From NCBI GenBank assembly GCA_002493325.1, contig DKYL01000004.1, positions 1-64,000 on the forward strand: 64,000 nt of DNA, in the 5' to 3' direction. Each line of letters begins with the position of its first letter. Positions within the stretch are counted from its first letter, which is position 1. A program made the translations under genes and the position numbers. The DNA is from Ruminococcaceae bacterium UBA7101 (GTDB lineage Bacteria > Bacillota > Clostridia > Oscillospirales > Acutalibacteraceae). Under the pieces are notes generated by a model. It saw only the letters and a list, made by a program, of their open reading frames with translations. It ran no database searches and was not told where the DNA came from. This document shows, piece by piece, positions 1 through 8,551 of the stretch.

Positions 1-51
1 AATATATTGTTAATATATAATACACTGCGAAAGTCGAAAAGAGGTTTTATT

Positions 52-1014
52 TTGAAAAAAACAATAATTCTTTCATTGGCACTTGTTGTAATTGTTGCAG
101 CAGTATTTGCTGCCTGCACTGCTAAAACTGATGACGACAGCACATCAACTACCGAAGCCAATCTTGACAATGTGGGAACTGAAATCGGTTTTGAAACAGA
201 CGAAAACGGTGAAGAGGTTGCCGTAGTTTATGAGCTTGATGAAAAAGGAAAAACCATTGCTATCAGGCTTGACAAAGACGGCAATAAAATGAAGGACAAA
301 AACGGTAATTATGTAACAGTGGACACCGATTATGTCATAACCACCACTTCACAGGATGATAACACAAGCGTGGCTGACCCCACGGCAGGAACAGATAAAC
401 TGACAACCACTACCACGGAAAAGCCAACGGGTACAACTAAAAAGGATGTGCCGCCAACCTCATCAGACGATACAACAAAGTTTGACGGCTCAGACAATGT
501 GCCCAAAACCGACGCCAAAGGCAAAGAGGTTAGTTTCAGCGAAGCAGACCAGTCAATCTTAAAATCAATGCTTGAGGTTCCTTATCTCTATCGCTCAAGC
601 TATGAAAACAGTGACGGCGTTCCGATTGACATTGCCTGTCATACAGCAGTATGGATGGCGGAGCATGAGGGCAACATCAGATCAACCTACCCTTCAAGTC
701 CGATTGTTCTTAATCTTTTCAAGTTTTACGGACAAACAGTTGTAAACTTTAAAACGCAGTGCAATGAATTTGCAGCCAGTGCAAAGGCTCCGATTTCATA
801 TAATAAAAAGAATGATACCTTCAGTATCAGTGAATTCACAGAAAAAAAACAAACCGTTTCAATAACAAAGATTGAAGATTTAGGCGACAACAATTTCTAT
901 AAGGTAACAGGCTCGGTTAAGGGCTGTAACAAAAGAAAGGTTGTTGCAATTGTACAGAAAAACAAATTAGATACATCTTTAGGCTTTTCAATCAAAGCAC
1001 TTAAATGGTCTTAA
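52..1014 (+). CDS. Thr-rich lipoprotein of unknown function
   Basis: Begins at TTG 52, preceded by AAAGAGG about 7 bases upstream; an ATG at 7 in the same frame has no such site and would place 15 polar residues before the signal. The N-terminus is a lipoprotein signal (LKK, hydrophobic stretch, then AVFAAC), although Phe at -3 of the lipobox is unusual. After the Cys come repeats of the type DENGEE, DKDGNK, DKNGNY and a low-complexity Thr/Lys/Asp linker, then a C-terminal globular part of about 150 residues that I do not recognise. Probably a surface-anchored protein on a flexible stalk. It shares the DENGE/DKDGN style and Thr-rich linker with the lipoprotein at 16483-17163, suggesting distant paralogy. 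Function unknown. Confidence 0.75.
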   Translation: MKKTIILSLALVVIVAAVFAACTAKTDDDSTSTTEANLDNVGTEIGFETDENGEEVAVVYELDEKGKTIAIRLDKDGNKMKDKNGNYVTVDTDYVITTTSQDDNTSVADPTAGTDKLTTTTTEKPTGTTKKDVPPTSSDDTTKFDGSDNVPKTDAKGKEVSFSEADQSILKSMLEVPYLYRSSYENSDGVPIDIACHTAVWMAEHEGNIRSTYPSSPIVLNLFKFYGQTVVNFKTQCNEFAASAKAPISYNKKNDTFSISEFTEKKQTVSITKIEDLGDNNFYKVTGSVKGCNKRKVVAIVQKNKLDTSLGFSIKALKWS

Positions 1015-1022
1015 GCTTATAC

Positions 1023-1051
1023 AGCACCCATTAACAGCAGTTATGGGTGCT
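1023..1051 (+). terminator. Hairpin after the first lipoprotein gene
   Basis: AGCACCCAT and ATGGGTGCT form a 9-bp stem 8 bases past the stop codon. No U-tract follows, so it is a weak terminator or RNA-end stabiliser; the stronger hairpin lies at 1161-1196. Confidence 0.4.
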
Positions 1052-1160
1052 CAGACTGTCGATAAAGTGGGCTGAACCACGCACGAAGATTAATCAATAG
1101 AAAATTTATTGTTCTATATGATTATAGGGCAGAGGCTTGCTTCTACCGCCAAAACAATTT

Positions 1161-1196
1161 AAAAGCCTTGCAATTTGTTTGAATTGCAAGGCTTTT
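1161..1196 (+). terminator. Strong rho-independent terminator-like hairpin
   Basis: A perfect 15-bp stem with loop TGTTTG, A-rich on the left and T-rich on the right, so it can work in both directions. The inner 20 bases TGCAATTTGTTTGAATTGCA are identical to those of the hairpin at 20704-20739. Confidence 0.7.
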
Positions 1197-1316
1197 GTGC
1201 GTTTTCCGCCTTTTGCTCGGGGGCAGTACCTCGTACAGCTCCCACTCGCAAAAAACGGAATTCAGCGCCATTTCTCAACGTCCGCCAGCGTGTAGAATTT
1301 GTAATTTGTATTGCAA
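1197..1316. other. Unexplained GC-richer block in a gene-free stretch
   Basis: The stretch 1015-1361 has no convincing gene. It holds three hairpins (1023, 1161, 1319) and, between the last two, about 120 bases clearly richer in G and C than the flanks. Both strands stay open through it, but neither frame has a ribosome binding site, and the openness comes from the short length. It may be a dispersed intergenic repeat; this cannot be tested from one copy. Confidence 0.3.
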
Positions 1317-1318
1317 AA

Positions 1319-1351
1319 AAAGAATTGACCGAATTAAAATCGGTCAATTCT
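1319..1351 (-). terminator. Terminator of the cdaA-cdaR operon
   Basis: AAGAATTGACCGA and TCGGTCAATTCTT form a perfect stem with an A/T loop and T-rich flanks on both sides, just downstream of the ybbR stop codon. It should end transcription from both directions. Confidence 0.75.
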
Positions 1352-1361
1352 TTTTATCATT

Positions 1362-2642
1362 TTATTTTTTATAGACTCTTACGCTGGCTTTGTATTCACC
1401 ATATACCCAGCAGGTATCGTTGTTTTCAAGAGTAGCCGTTATATTGAAGGTTGATACACCCTCCTCAGGCTTTTTCTTAATGGATGACATATCTATCAGC
1501 AATTTCACATTAGAGCTTGTAAGACCCTTTAAGTCATCCTCAAGTCCGACAGCAGTTACACTGTAGGAATTCAGTGATGCAATCTCAGCCTTATATCCGT
1601 TAGGCAGATTGCTGAACTCCACATTGCTTCCGTCAACATAAAGTGTGGTTGTCTTATAGGTGTCGGGCACTGTTACCGTTGCTTTAATTTCATTGATATT
1701 GTCAAGCACTGCAAAGCTTTCCATTTTATTTGTATCAAACACAAATTCATTTTCGCCCACAGTCAAATGAGAAAAATCAATATTGCCTATATTCGCCTGT
1801 TTAATATCAGCTTCTTCAAGCACACCTGCATGCACAGAGTTTACACTGTAGCTGATAGAAAAATCAGACAGATTAACTTTAGGCGGATTACCTATATAGG
1901 ATGACGTTACATCAAGTGTTGTGCGTTTCAAAACAGGTATGGTTAACGATACATTTTCATTTTTTGAAACAATGCTGACATAATCAACAGCATTTCCGCT
2001 GCTGTCAACAGCATTCATTTTAAGGTCAAAGGTCTGTGTTTCTTTTATCTTTTCATCAAACTTAATATTGGAAACCACCTTGTCAACAGTGGTGACATAG
2101 GATTTAGGACCTTTTACAGTTACATTATTTTCACTGAGCAAGGCTTCGCCCATAACATAACCTTCCTCTATGAAATCCTTGTTTTCATAGCTGACATCAA
2201 TATCCATTACCTTTTCTTCTTCAATATCAAAGTAAGCCTTATAAACAGTCGGATAGTAGCTTACGACCTTGAAATCGCCATTTTCTCTGCCCTCAACCTT
2301 TATAGGCACCTCTTTATTGCCTGTTGTTGTGACAGTATTTGCCTGAATATATGCATTAATATCATCTGCTGTGATATCCTTGGCAAGGTATTTTTTACAG
2401 CTTATGGTAACATCAACATCCACGTTTTCAGCACCATAGCATTTTATACCAAGCTGTGAAGCAGCAGTATCGGTAAAATCGACTGTTATCGGAACAGAAA
2501 TTGTCTTGTTTGTTTCCGGCGATAAGCTCATTGAGGTAACACACCAGAATATAATTGCAATAACAATAGATATTATGATAAGGTACTTATCGTTATAAAT
2601 AAGCTTTCTGACGGAGAATTTCTTTTTACTATTATCAGCCAT
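1362..2642 (-). CDS. cdaR: YbbR-domain protein CdaR, regulator of diadenylate cyclase
   Basis: A 426-residue protein with one N-terminal membrane segment (about residues 21-41, after a basic stretch) followed by a long extracytoplasmic part made of several YbbR repeats, recognisable by spaced V-x-V-x-G-P and F-D-x-x-x patterns. In Firmicutes CdaR binds CdaA and modulates c-di-AMP synthesis. Here it directly follows cdaA: the cdaA stop and the cdaR start share one base (TAATG), with GGAGG 13 bases before the ATG, so the two are translationally coupled. The usual third gene, glmM, is not next to it. Confidence 0.88.
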   Translation of the reverse strand: MADNSKKKFSVRKLIYNDKYLIIISIVIAIIFWCVTSMSLSPETNKTISVPITVDFTDTAASQLGIKCYGAENVDVDVTISCKKYLAKDITADDINAYIQANTVTTTGNKEVPIKVEGRENGDFKVVSYYPTVYKAYFDIEEEKVMDIDVSYENKDFIEEGYVMGEALLSENNVTVKGPKSYVTTVDKVVSNIKFDEKIKETQTFDLKMNAVDSSGNAVDYVSIVSKNENVSLTIPVLKRTTLDVTSSYIGNPPKVNLSDFSISYSVNSVHAGVLEEADIKQANIGNIDFSHLTVGENEFVFDTNKMESFAVLDNINEIKATVTVPDTYKTTTLYVDGSNVEFSNLPNGYKAEIASLNSYSVTAVGLEDDLKGLTSSNVKLLIDMSSIKKKPEEGVSTFNITATLENNDTCWVYGEYKASVRVYKK

Positions 2643-3511
2643 TATTTCTTCATCCTCCTAACTAATCTTGAAATAATTTTGTCATCACTTGATGAGCCGG
2701 AGGGAATAAATTCTGTTGTAAGAATATCTCTTAAATCACCGTCTGAAATATCTCTGTCAAGCACACCGTTTTTCACTACGGAAATAGCACCTGTTTCCTC
2801 ACTGACTATAATAATGATTGCATCACTTTCCTCAGACAGACCGATACCTGCTCTGTGCCTTGTGCCGAGTGCAGATGAAACCGTCTTTTTGGTAAGCGGA
2901 AGAATACAGCCTGCGGCATATACCTCACCGTCACGTATTACCATTGCACCGTCATGCAGCGGCGATTTCGGGAAAAATATGGTTTCAATCAGTTCCTTGG
3001 TAGCCTTTGCATGAATTTCAGTACCTGTGGAGATTACATCGCCCAGCATTGTATTATTTTCAAAGCAAATCAGTGCACCGATTCTTTTATCACTCATATC
3101 GGAACAAGCCTTGCAGACTGCACCGATTGCGTTGTTAATATCTGCAAGCTCAACGGCAACACCGGGATGTATAATCGCCTTTATACTTTTGGCAGTTGCA
3201 CCGTGACCCACCTGTTCGAGTATATGCCTGATTTCTGGAGAAAACAGAATAACAAGAATAATAAGAATATTTGAGAAAATGGATTTCAGTATAAAGCTTG
3301 ATGCCTCCATACCAATAAGATTAACTATGCCATAAACAATGGCAAGATAAATTAAACCCTTGGCAAGAAGGATTGCTCTTGTTTCTCTGATAATCCTTAT
3401 GCATATATATATCAGAATTGCCACCATCACAATATCTAAAAAATCCGCTATTGAAAATGTGGAGAATACGCTTAATATTTTATTGAAAAAATCAGTTATA
3501 GACTCTAACAT
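2642..3511 (-). CDS. cdaA: Diadenylate cyclase CdaA (c-di-AMP synthase)
   Basis: Membrane-bound enzyme that makes c-di-AMP from two ATP. Three predicted membrane helices occupy about residues 15-95, followed by the DisA_N/DAC domain. Both signature motifs are intact: DGA (PLHDGAMVI) and RHR (GTRHRAGIG). Length is close to that of Bacillus CdaA (about 270). I prefer the ATG at 3511, 9 bases from TTAGG; an in-frame ATG at 3520 directly abuts the site and is less likely. Forms a two-gene operon with cdaR. Confidence 0.92.
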   Translation of the reverse strand: MLESITDFFNKILSVFSTFSIADFLDIVMVAILIYICIRIIRETRAILLAKGLIYLAIVYGIVNLIGMEASSFILKSIFSNILIILVILFSPEIRHILEQVGHGATAKSIKAIIHPGVAVELADINNAIGAVCKACSDMSDKRIGALICFENNTMLGDVISTGTEIHAKATKELIETIFFPKSPLHDGAMVIRDGEVYAAGCILPLTKKTVSSALGTRHRAGIGLSEESDAIIIIVSEETGAISVVKNGVLDRDISDGDLRDILTTEFIPSGSSSDDKIISRLVRRMKK

Positions 3512-3589
3512 CGTATGCATCCTAACTTTTAACTATTTTTTATTTTCAAAAATATTTTAACACATTATCAGAAATAAATAAAGCGATTA

Positions 3590-4720
3590 TCAAAGTTTTT
3601 TCAAAGTGTTTAAAAATATTTCACAATCGTTCTGGGTAGTAAAGACGGACGGACTTATACGAACGGTTCCACGTTTTTCCGTACCGAACGCTTTGTGTGC
3701 AAGCGGTGCACAGTGAAGCCCCGCTCTTGTGGCAATTCCTCTTGCTGCAAGAAGATTTGCAGTTTTTTCAGATGAATAATCCTTATAATTAAAAGAAATT
3801 ATCGGTGCACTTTTGAAGCTCGTCGGTGATGGCGTATAGAGCACAGCATTCGGATTTTTCTTAAGACAATCATAGATATAGGCAACAATTCCTATTTCAT
3901 GCTTATGAATATTCTTTATTCCTTTGCGTGAAACAAAGTCAATTCCGGCACCAAGCCCGATAATTCCGCTGTTATTAAGGGAACCTGCCTCAAATCTGTC
4001 AGGATTGAAATCAGGCTGTTCAAGATTTAAGGATGACGAGCCTGTTCCGCCCTCAATAATCGTATCCAACTTCAAGCCATCTCTCATTGCCATAATGCCT
4101 GTTGCCATCGGACCATACAGCCCCTTATGACCGGCAACACAGCATATGTCAACACCTGCATCTGCATAATTCATTTCAAGAACACCTGCACCCTGTGCCG
4201 CGTCCACCACAAAACAAATTCCGTTTTTTTGTGCAATTTCTGCAATTCTTTTTATCGGAAAGGCACAGCCGAACACATTGGAAGCATGGGTACAGACAAT
4301 CAGTTTGGTATTTGGCTTAATTTGTGAAATAATATTATGAATCAGCACATCCTCATCATAATCATACTCAAATATATTATAAGTAATTATTCCTCTTTTA
4401 GCCAAAGTATCAACAGGACGTGAAACGGCATTATGCTCTAAATTTGAAATTAATATATGATCCCCGTTTTTCACTAAGCCCTTAACAGCCATATTCAGAG
4501 CCGTTGTACAGTTTTGCGTAAAAATTATATTCTGTGCATCATAGCCAAGCAAAGCAGACGCCTTTTCTCTTACAGCATAAATCTTTTCAGAGGTATTTAC
4601 AGACTGCTTATAACCTCCCCTGCCGCTGTTGTAGCTGAAATTTTTCAATGCAAGGCTTGCACAGCTGATGACACTTAACGGTTTTGGATTAGTAGTTGCA
4701 CTATTGTCAAGATAAATCAT
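3590..4720 (-). CDS. Cysteine desulfurase-like class V aminotransferase
   Basis: PLP enzyme of the NifS/SufS fold, 376 residues. Visible features are the start IYLDNSATT, the PLP lysine in AGHKGLYGP and the catalytic loop cysteine in RAGLHCAPLAHKAFGT, as expected for the cysteine desulfurase family often called EGC-type. It should move sulfur (or selenium) from cysteine (or selenocysteine) to an acceptor. Its ATG overlaps the stop of the upstream Se/S-carrier-like gene by four bases (ATGA), so the two form a coupled pair; the carrier may be the acceptor. No selD, selA or thiI is in the window, so the pathway is unproven. Confidence 0.85.
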   Translation of the reverse strand: MIYLDNSATTNPKPLSVISCASLALKNFSYNSGRGGYKQSVNTSEKIYAVREKASALLGYDAQNIIFTQNCTTALNMAVKGLVKNGDHILISNLEHNAVSRPVDTLAKRGIITYNIFEYDYDEDVLIHNIISQIKPNTKLIVCTHASNVFGCAFPIKRIAEIAQKNGICFVVDAAQGAGVLEMNYADAGVDICCVAGHKGLYGPMATGIMAMRDGLKLDTIIEGGTGSSSLNLEQPDFNPDRFEAGSLNNSGIIGLGAGIDFVSRKGIKNIHKHEIGIVAYIYDCLKKNPNAVLYTPSPTSFKSAPIISFNYKDYSSEKTANLLAARGIATRAGLHCAPLAHKAFGTEKRGTVRISPSVFTTQNDCEIFLNTLKKL

Positions 4721-4932
4721 TTTTCTTCAACTCCCCTGATATTTATACCGTTCTTTTTCAGTATATTAACAGGCTCATCACCATTGGCATTAACCTCAAC
4801 AGCATAGCCGCAGCCATCCTCCTGTTCCGGCTTTTCAATCCTGACAATCTTAGGTCTGTAACCGCTTGAACGCAGCAAACCGGCACTGCGCTGTGCATTT
4901 GTTATTGACCCCACCTTTATATATAAACTCAT
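4717..4932 (-). CDS. DUF3343 putative Se/S carrier-like protein
   Basis: A 71-residue protein (MSLYIKVG...) matching the small DUF3343 family: an alpha/beta fold that senses or carries sulfur or selenium, with the typical A-x-x-L-x-x-x-G segment and a single central Cys in DGCGYAVEV. The start at 4932 follows AAAAGGGG by about 10 bases; a longer start at 4953 has no clear site. It overlaps the desulfurase-like gene by 4 bases. The role is inferred from family and partner. Confidence 0.75.
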   Translation of the reverse strand: MSLYIKVGSITNAQRSAGLLRSSGYRPKIVRIEKPEQEDGCGYAVEVNANGDEPVNILKKNGINIRGVEEK

Positions 4933-4996
4933 ATAGTAGTTACCCCTTTTCATAAAACATATTCCATTATATGCAAAAGAGGTTTTAAAGATAAAA

Positions 4997-5027
4997 AAAA
5001 CTGCAAGGCTTAATGCCTTGCAGTTTT
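4997..5027 (-). terminator. Terminator after the tailed GPH transporter gene
   Basis: AAAACTGCAAGGC and GCCTTGCAGTTTT make a perfect 13-bp stem; on the minus strand it is followed by a run of eight T residues. It closes the 5037-9628 unit. Confidence 0.85.
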
Positions 5028-5036
5028 AATATAAAA

Positions 5037-7571
5037 TTATTTTCTGTTTTTCTTTGCAGCTTTTTCAGCCTTGCGTCTTTCAAGCTCTGCCTGCTCCTCA
5101 GCACGTTTCTTTGCAGCCTCTTCTTCCTTAATTCTGTCCTCTTCCTCAGCCTTTTCCTTAGCCTCGTCATAGAGAGCAGCAATTTCATCAAAGTGACTGT
5201 AATTCTCCTGCTGGATAAGAAGCTTTTTAGCATCATTAAACGGCTTTGCTGCACGGTTGAATTCAGCAAATTCATCCTGCATTTTCTTAGCTTTTTCACG
5301 AACATCATTACGCATTTTCTGGACGTTCTTAATTTCTGCATTAAACTCCTTAACCTTTTCGCTGTCCTTCTCCTTGCGGGCTAATTCTCTTTCCTTGATT
5401 AACTCGGCAATCTTTTCATCACAGCCGTCCTCTTCATCAAAAAGAGAAAGCAGTGCAGACATATCAGGCTCAGCAAATTCCTTAACAGAACCATAGTATT
5501 TTTCAAAAGCCTTTTTAGCAGAAATCTTCTTTTTAGCAATTTCGATTTCAAACTTGCGTATTTCGATTTCTTCAGCAGTAGCCTTAGGAAGCTTCTTTGC
5601 ATTAGACAAATCCTTGTGAAGGTCAGACAATACTGCATTCTTAATGCCCTGAAGTCCTTCACTGTATACTTTTTCATATGCAGCCACCTGATGCTTTACA
5701 ACATCAGTATCAAACTTGTCAAGCTCAGCACATACAAACTTAGCAATCTCTATTTCCTCATTGAAAACAAGAGCTTCTCTGTATGCCTTTTTAGCAGCCT
5801 TTCTTTCAGTCTTATCCTTTATACCCTTATAAGAGTTCTTATCAACTGCTTTAGGCGTTTCCTTTGACATTTCTCTTGCATCATTAACAAGGTCAATCGC
5901 TTCAACAATCTGATGATTACCCAATGCCTTGTTGCCAAAGTCCTCAAACATAGCTCTGACCTGTAACACACGAATTACAGATTTCTGCTTTTTCTCATTA
6001 AAATCATACCAGAAATAAGGTATAACATTCATTAATGCACCAACTGCTGAAATCACAATCAATACCTTAAGAAGCGGCATTAAAACATTCAAATCATAAA
6101 GTGCTGAATAAGCATTATTAAAGTTATCCTGTCCCTGTGCAAGCTGTTCGTTTAAAATCTGACCAACTGTTTTACCGTCACCAAGTACACGGTTTAATAT
6201 TTCAGGATTGGATGTAACGGCAGCAGCATTCGCTTTTGTAATTCCGCCCTTTTCGTAAATAACAGGCAATACAGAAGAGGTAATCAGGCTGATGATCGTA
6301 CCTATTGTTGCAACAGCAGAGAACATACCGTCAATTCTCTCACCTGATTTATATTGCTGATAATCTCTGATATCTGCCTGTATTGTCGGATTAAGAATAT
6401 GTGCAAAGGAACCCATAAATGCATTGAGATACATACAGCCAAGCACAAGCCAGATGGTTCCGCCGTTAATTTTTGAAATGGACGGCCATAACATCAGGAT
6501 AAATAAAATATTAAACAGGTTAGTAACTACAAGTACAGACTTTTTACCCCATTTACGAATGCAGAACGGTGCAATAAGCATACCCCATAAAGACGCATTA
6601 CCATAAAGGGTAACAACAAGGCTGTAAACATTACCGGAGCAGATACCGCCGTAATTATAAAGCCAGTTCAAAATATTTGCAAACGCAGATTCAAGGAATC
6701 CAATCCAGCCTGCAAGTGAAATAATCCAGAAATATTTATTTTTAAACACCTCTTTAAGGGCATCAATAAATCTGATCTGAATAACGTGGGTTCTTGCCTG
6801 AACAATTTTTTCTTCGGTATTTTTATATACAACAATACAAAGCAAAATACCGATAACACCGAGAATCGGATAAAGTAAACGATAAACACGAATATCGGTA
6901 GTATTTGAATGGAATACATTTGCTGCAATAAGAGGAGTCAGCAAATTAACAATTGAAGGAGCTAAAGAGTAAACAACGCTTTTGATGGATGAAACGTCTG
7001 CTCTCTCCTGTGTGTTAGGTGAAAGAACGTGAATAAGATTTTCATAACCATCATAGAAGAAGTAATAGAAAAAGTGCAGAAACAGATTGAATATCAATAT
7101 TAATGCACATTTTGCAACATAAGCCTTTGTTTCGCCAAAAATCATTCCTGTACCGAAAATCATCTCAAGCTTATCGTAAGGGAACCAAACCATAAGCACA
7201 CAGATGATTGCGGTAGGAATACCCATGCTTACTATATAAGGTCGGTATTTACCCGCTTTGTTACGCGTATTATCGATAATATTTGCTCTGATACCGGTGA
7301 GCGGAATATTAGCAAGAACAGCGATAACATAAAGTATGTACATATCTGTTGCATCAACAGCTAATGAACTTGAAATCAAAGTATTACCTGTAGCCAGCAA
7401 ACAAGCTGTACCTAAGGTAATAACAAAATAAGCACCGATACCTCCGCCTGAATATGCCGCTATTTCTTTAAAGGACATAAAGCGACCTTTAGGTGCCTCA
7501 TTCCAATAATAGCGCACATTGTCAATGAGACCCTGTACTTTTTGTTTTTTTCCTACATCTGCCACTAACAT
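5037..7571 (-). CDS. GPH-family sugar:cation symporter with long charged C-terminal tail
   Basis: 844 residues. About residues 1-540 are a 12-helix glycoside-pentoside-hexuronide:cation symporter, with the family motif DNTRNKAGKYRPY in the loop after helix 2 and DIRDYQQYKSGERIDG later. Ordinary members stop near residue 480-500. Here about 300 more residues follow, very rich in Lys, Glu and Ala and probably helical or coiled-coil, with no resemblance to the IIA domain of LacS. The same kind of tail occurs in the transporter at 30482-32668 (shared blocks KFDTxxxxH and EIRKxxIxxAK). A GTG at 7565 lies 8 bases from GGAG and may be the real start; the ATG at 7571 is only 2 bases from it. The substrate is unknown; the context gives an extracytoplasmic lipoprotein upstream. 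Confidence 0.85.
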   Translation of the reverse strand: MLVADVGKKQKVQGLIDNVRYYWNEAPKGRFMSFKEIAAYSGGGIGAYFVITLGTACLLATGNTLISSSLAVDATDMYILYVIAVLANIPLTGIRANIIDNTRNKAGKYRPYIVSMGIPTAIICVLMVWFPYDKLEMIFGTGMIFGETKAYVAKCALILIFNLFLHFFYYFFYDGYENLIHVLSPNTQERADVSSIKSVVYSLAPSIVNLLTPLIAANVFHSNTTDIRVYRLLYPILGVIGILLCIVVYKNTEEKIVQARTHVIQIRFIDALKEVFKNKYFWIISLAGWIGFLESAFANILNWLYNYGGICSGNVYSLVVTLYGNASLWGMLIAPFCIRKWGKKSVLVVTNLFNILFILMLWPSISKINGGTIWLVLGCMYLNAFMGSFAHILNPTIQADIRDYQQYKSGERIDGMFSAVATIGTIISLITSSVLPVIYEKGGITKANAAAVTSNPEILNRVLGDGKTVGQILNEQLAQGQDNFNNAYSALYDLNVLMPLLKVLIVISAVGALMNVIPYFWYDFNEKKQKSVIRVLQVRAMFEDFGNKALGNHQIVEAIDLVNDAREMSKETPKAVDKNSYKGIKDKTERKAAKKAYREALVFNEEIEIAKFVCAELDKFDTDVVKHQVAAYEKVYSEGLQGIKNAVLSDLHKDLSNAKKLPKATAEEIEIRKFEIEIAKKKISAKKAFEKYYGSVKEFAEPDMSALLSLFDEEDGCDEKIAELIKERELARKEKDSEKVKEFNAEIKNVQKMRNDVREKAKKMQDEFAEFNRAAKPFNDAKKLLIQQENYSHFDEIAALYDEAKEKAEEEDRIKEEEAAKKRAEEQAELERRKAEKAAKKNRK

Positions 7572-7602
7572 CTCTCCTTTTTACGTAATTTGCAGTAAGA
7601 AT

Positions 7603-7631
7603 ATTCTAGCACACTTCTGTAACAAATACAA
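7603..7631 (-). promoter_or_regulatory. Promoter of the tailed GPH transporter
   Basis: On the minus strand TTGTAT (7631-7626), a 17-base spacer and TAGAAT (7608-7603) with an extended TGC before it. It gives this gene its own start in addition to read-through from upstream. Confidence 0.5.
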
Positions 7632-7659
7632 CAAAAATTATTAATAATTTGTCTATTAT

Positions 7660-8547
7660 TTAGTTTAAAACTAACACAATATTTTCACCATTCGACAAAG
7701 TTACACTTATACCGTCACTTTTTGCTTCATAAGATGAAGAACTTTCCAGATTGCTGTATTTATCATCAGTAACGGTACCGACAGGCATACCATCCGTATA
7801 TTCAGGCTTACCGCTGATATAAGCACCTATTCTTTTATCATTCATAGCAAAATATTTCAATGCCTTGCCGCCATTGTTCTCAAGCTCACTTGCAGGGTCA
7901 AAATAATACCAGTCATTATTAAAATTGACAAGCGAAATCATATTCGGTGTGCTATCGTAGCTGACAGTGTGGCTTGCCCTTCCGCCGCCGCAGAGAATTA
8001 AGTATTCAAACACAGAATTAATAGCTGATTTAACACCCTTGCCCTGCAATATGACATCATAGGTATTTACAACACTGTTATCAATCTGAAAGTTCTGATT
8101 GATATAGTCATAAACATTAAATACAAACCTGCTGCTGTCAACATTGCCTAAACCGCAAGCCTCAAGGATTTCATTAATTTTTGCATTAAACTCTGCAACA
8201 AGCTGAAGATGCGTTTGAGTATCATTTTTATATTTTATTTCAACGCCTGATGAATCGGGCAGAATATCAATACTTTCAACCAGTGCATTAAGCGGAAAGC
8301 CTGTATAATACAGCTGATTGACAGAATCAAGCATCCTGACATTATATTTTACCTCTGTTTCACCATTGATTACGGACTTGCAAAGATTTTCATAAGCACT
8401 GATTGCACTGGCATCATAGCTTTCATAGTGGCTGTCATAGGTTACAGGCAGACTGTCGGCTTGCTCCTCTGCCTTATCCTTTGAGCAGCCTGCGAACGCA
8501 GCCGCAATAATGCATATTGATATAAAAACTGAAACCAACTTCTTCAT
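7660..8547 (-). CDS. Lipoprotein with degenerate transglutaminase-like domain
   Basis: 295 residues with a lipoprotein signal ending AFAGC (Cys 21). The second half follows the bacterial transglutaminase-like pattern: VYDYINQNF, then LQGKGVKSAINSVFEYL, then FNNDWYYFDPASE and ALKYFAMNDKRI. In active members the GKGVC motif supplies the Cys and an HAW motif the His. Here the Cys position is Lys and no HAW is present, while the Asp of the FDP motif remains. It is therefore probably a non-catalytic binding protein on the cell surface. It lies 4 bases after the radical SAM gene and before the tailed GPH transporter. The fold assignment is from motif spacing only. Confidence 0.65.
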   Translation of the reverse strand: MKKLVSVFISICIIAAAFAGCSKDKAEEQADSLPVTYDSHYESYDASAISAYENLCKSVINGETEVKYNVRMLDSVNQLYYTGFPLNALVESIDILPDSSGVEIKYKNDTQTHLQLVAEFNAKINEILEACGLGNVDSSRFVFNVYDYINQNFQIDNSVVNTYDVILQGKGVKSAINSVFEYLILCGGGRASHTVSYDSTPNMISLVNFNNDWYYFDPASELENNGGKALKYFAMNDKRIGAYISGKPEYTDGMPVGTVTDDKYSNLESSSSYEAKSDGISVTLSNGENIVLVLN

Positions 8548-8551
8548 AATA

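Noticed and set aside
1159..1435. Overlapping short open frames on both strands (62 and 86 residues)
   Set aside because: They run through two terminator hairpins and the end of cdaR and have no ribosome binding site; the openness reflects base composition.
5037..5951. Transporter tail as a PTS IIA domain like that of LacS
   Set aside because: The tail is charged and helical with no IIA-type His motif, and its length and composition do not fit.
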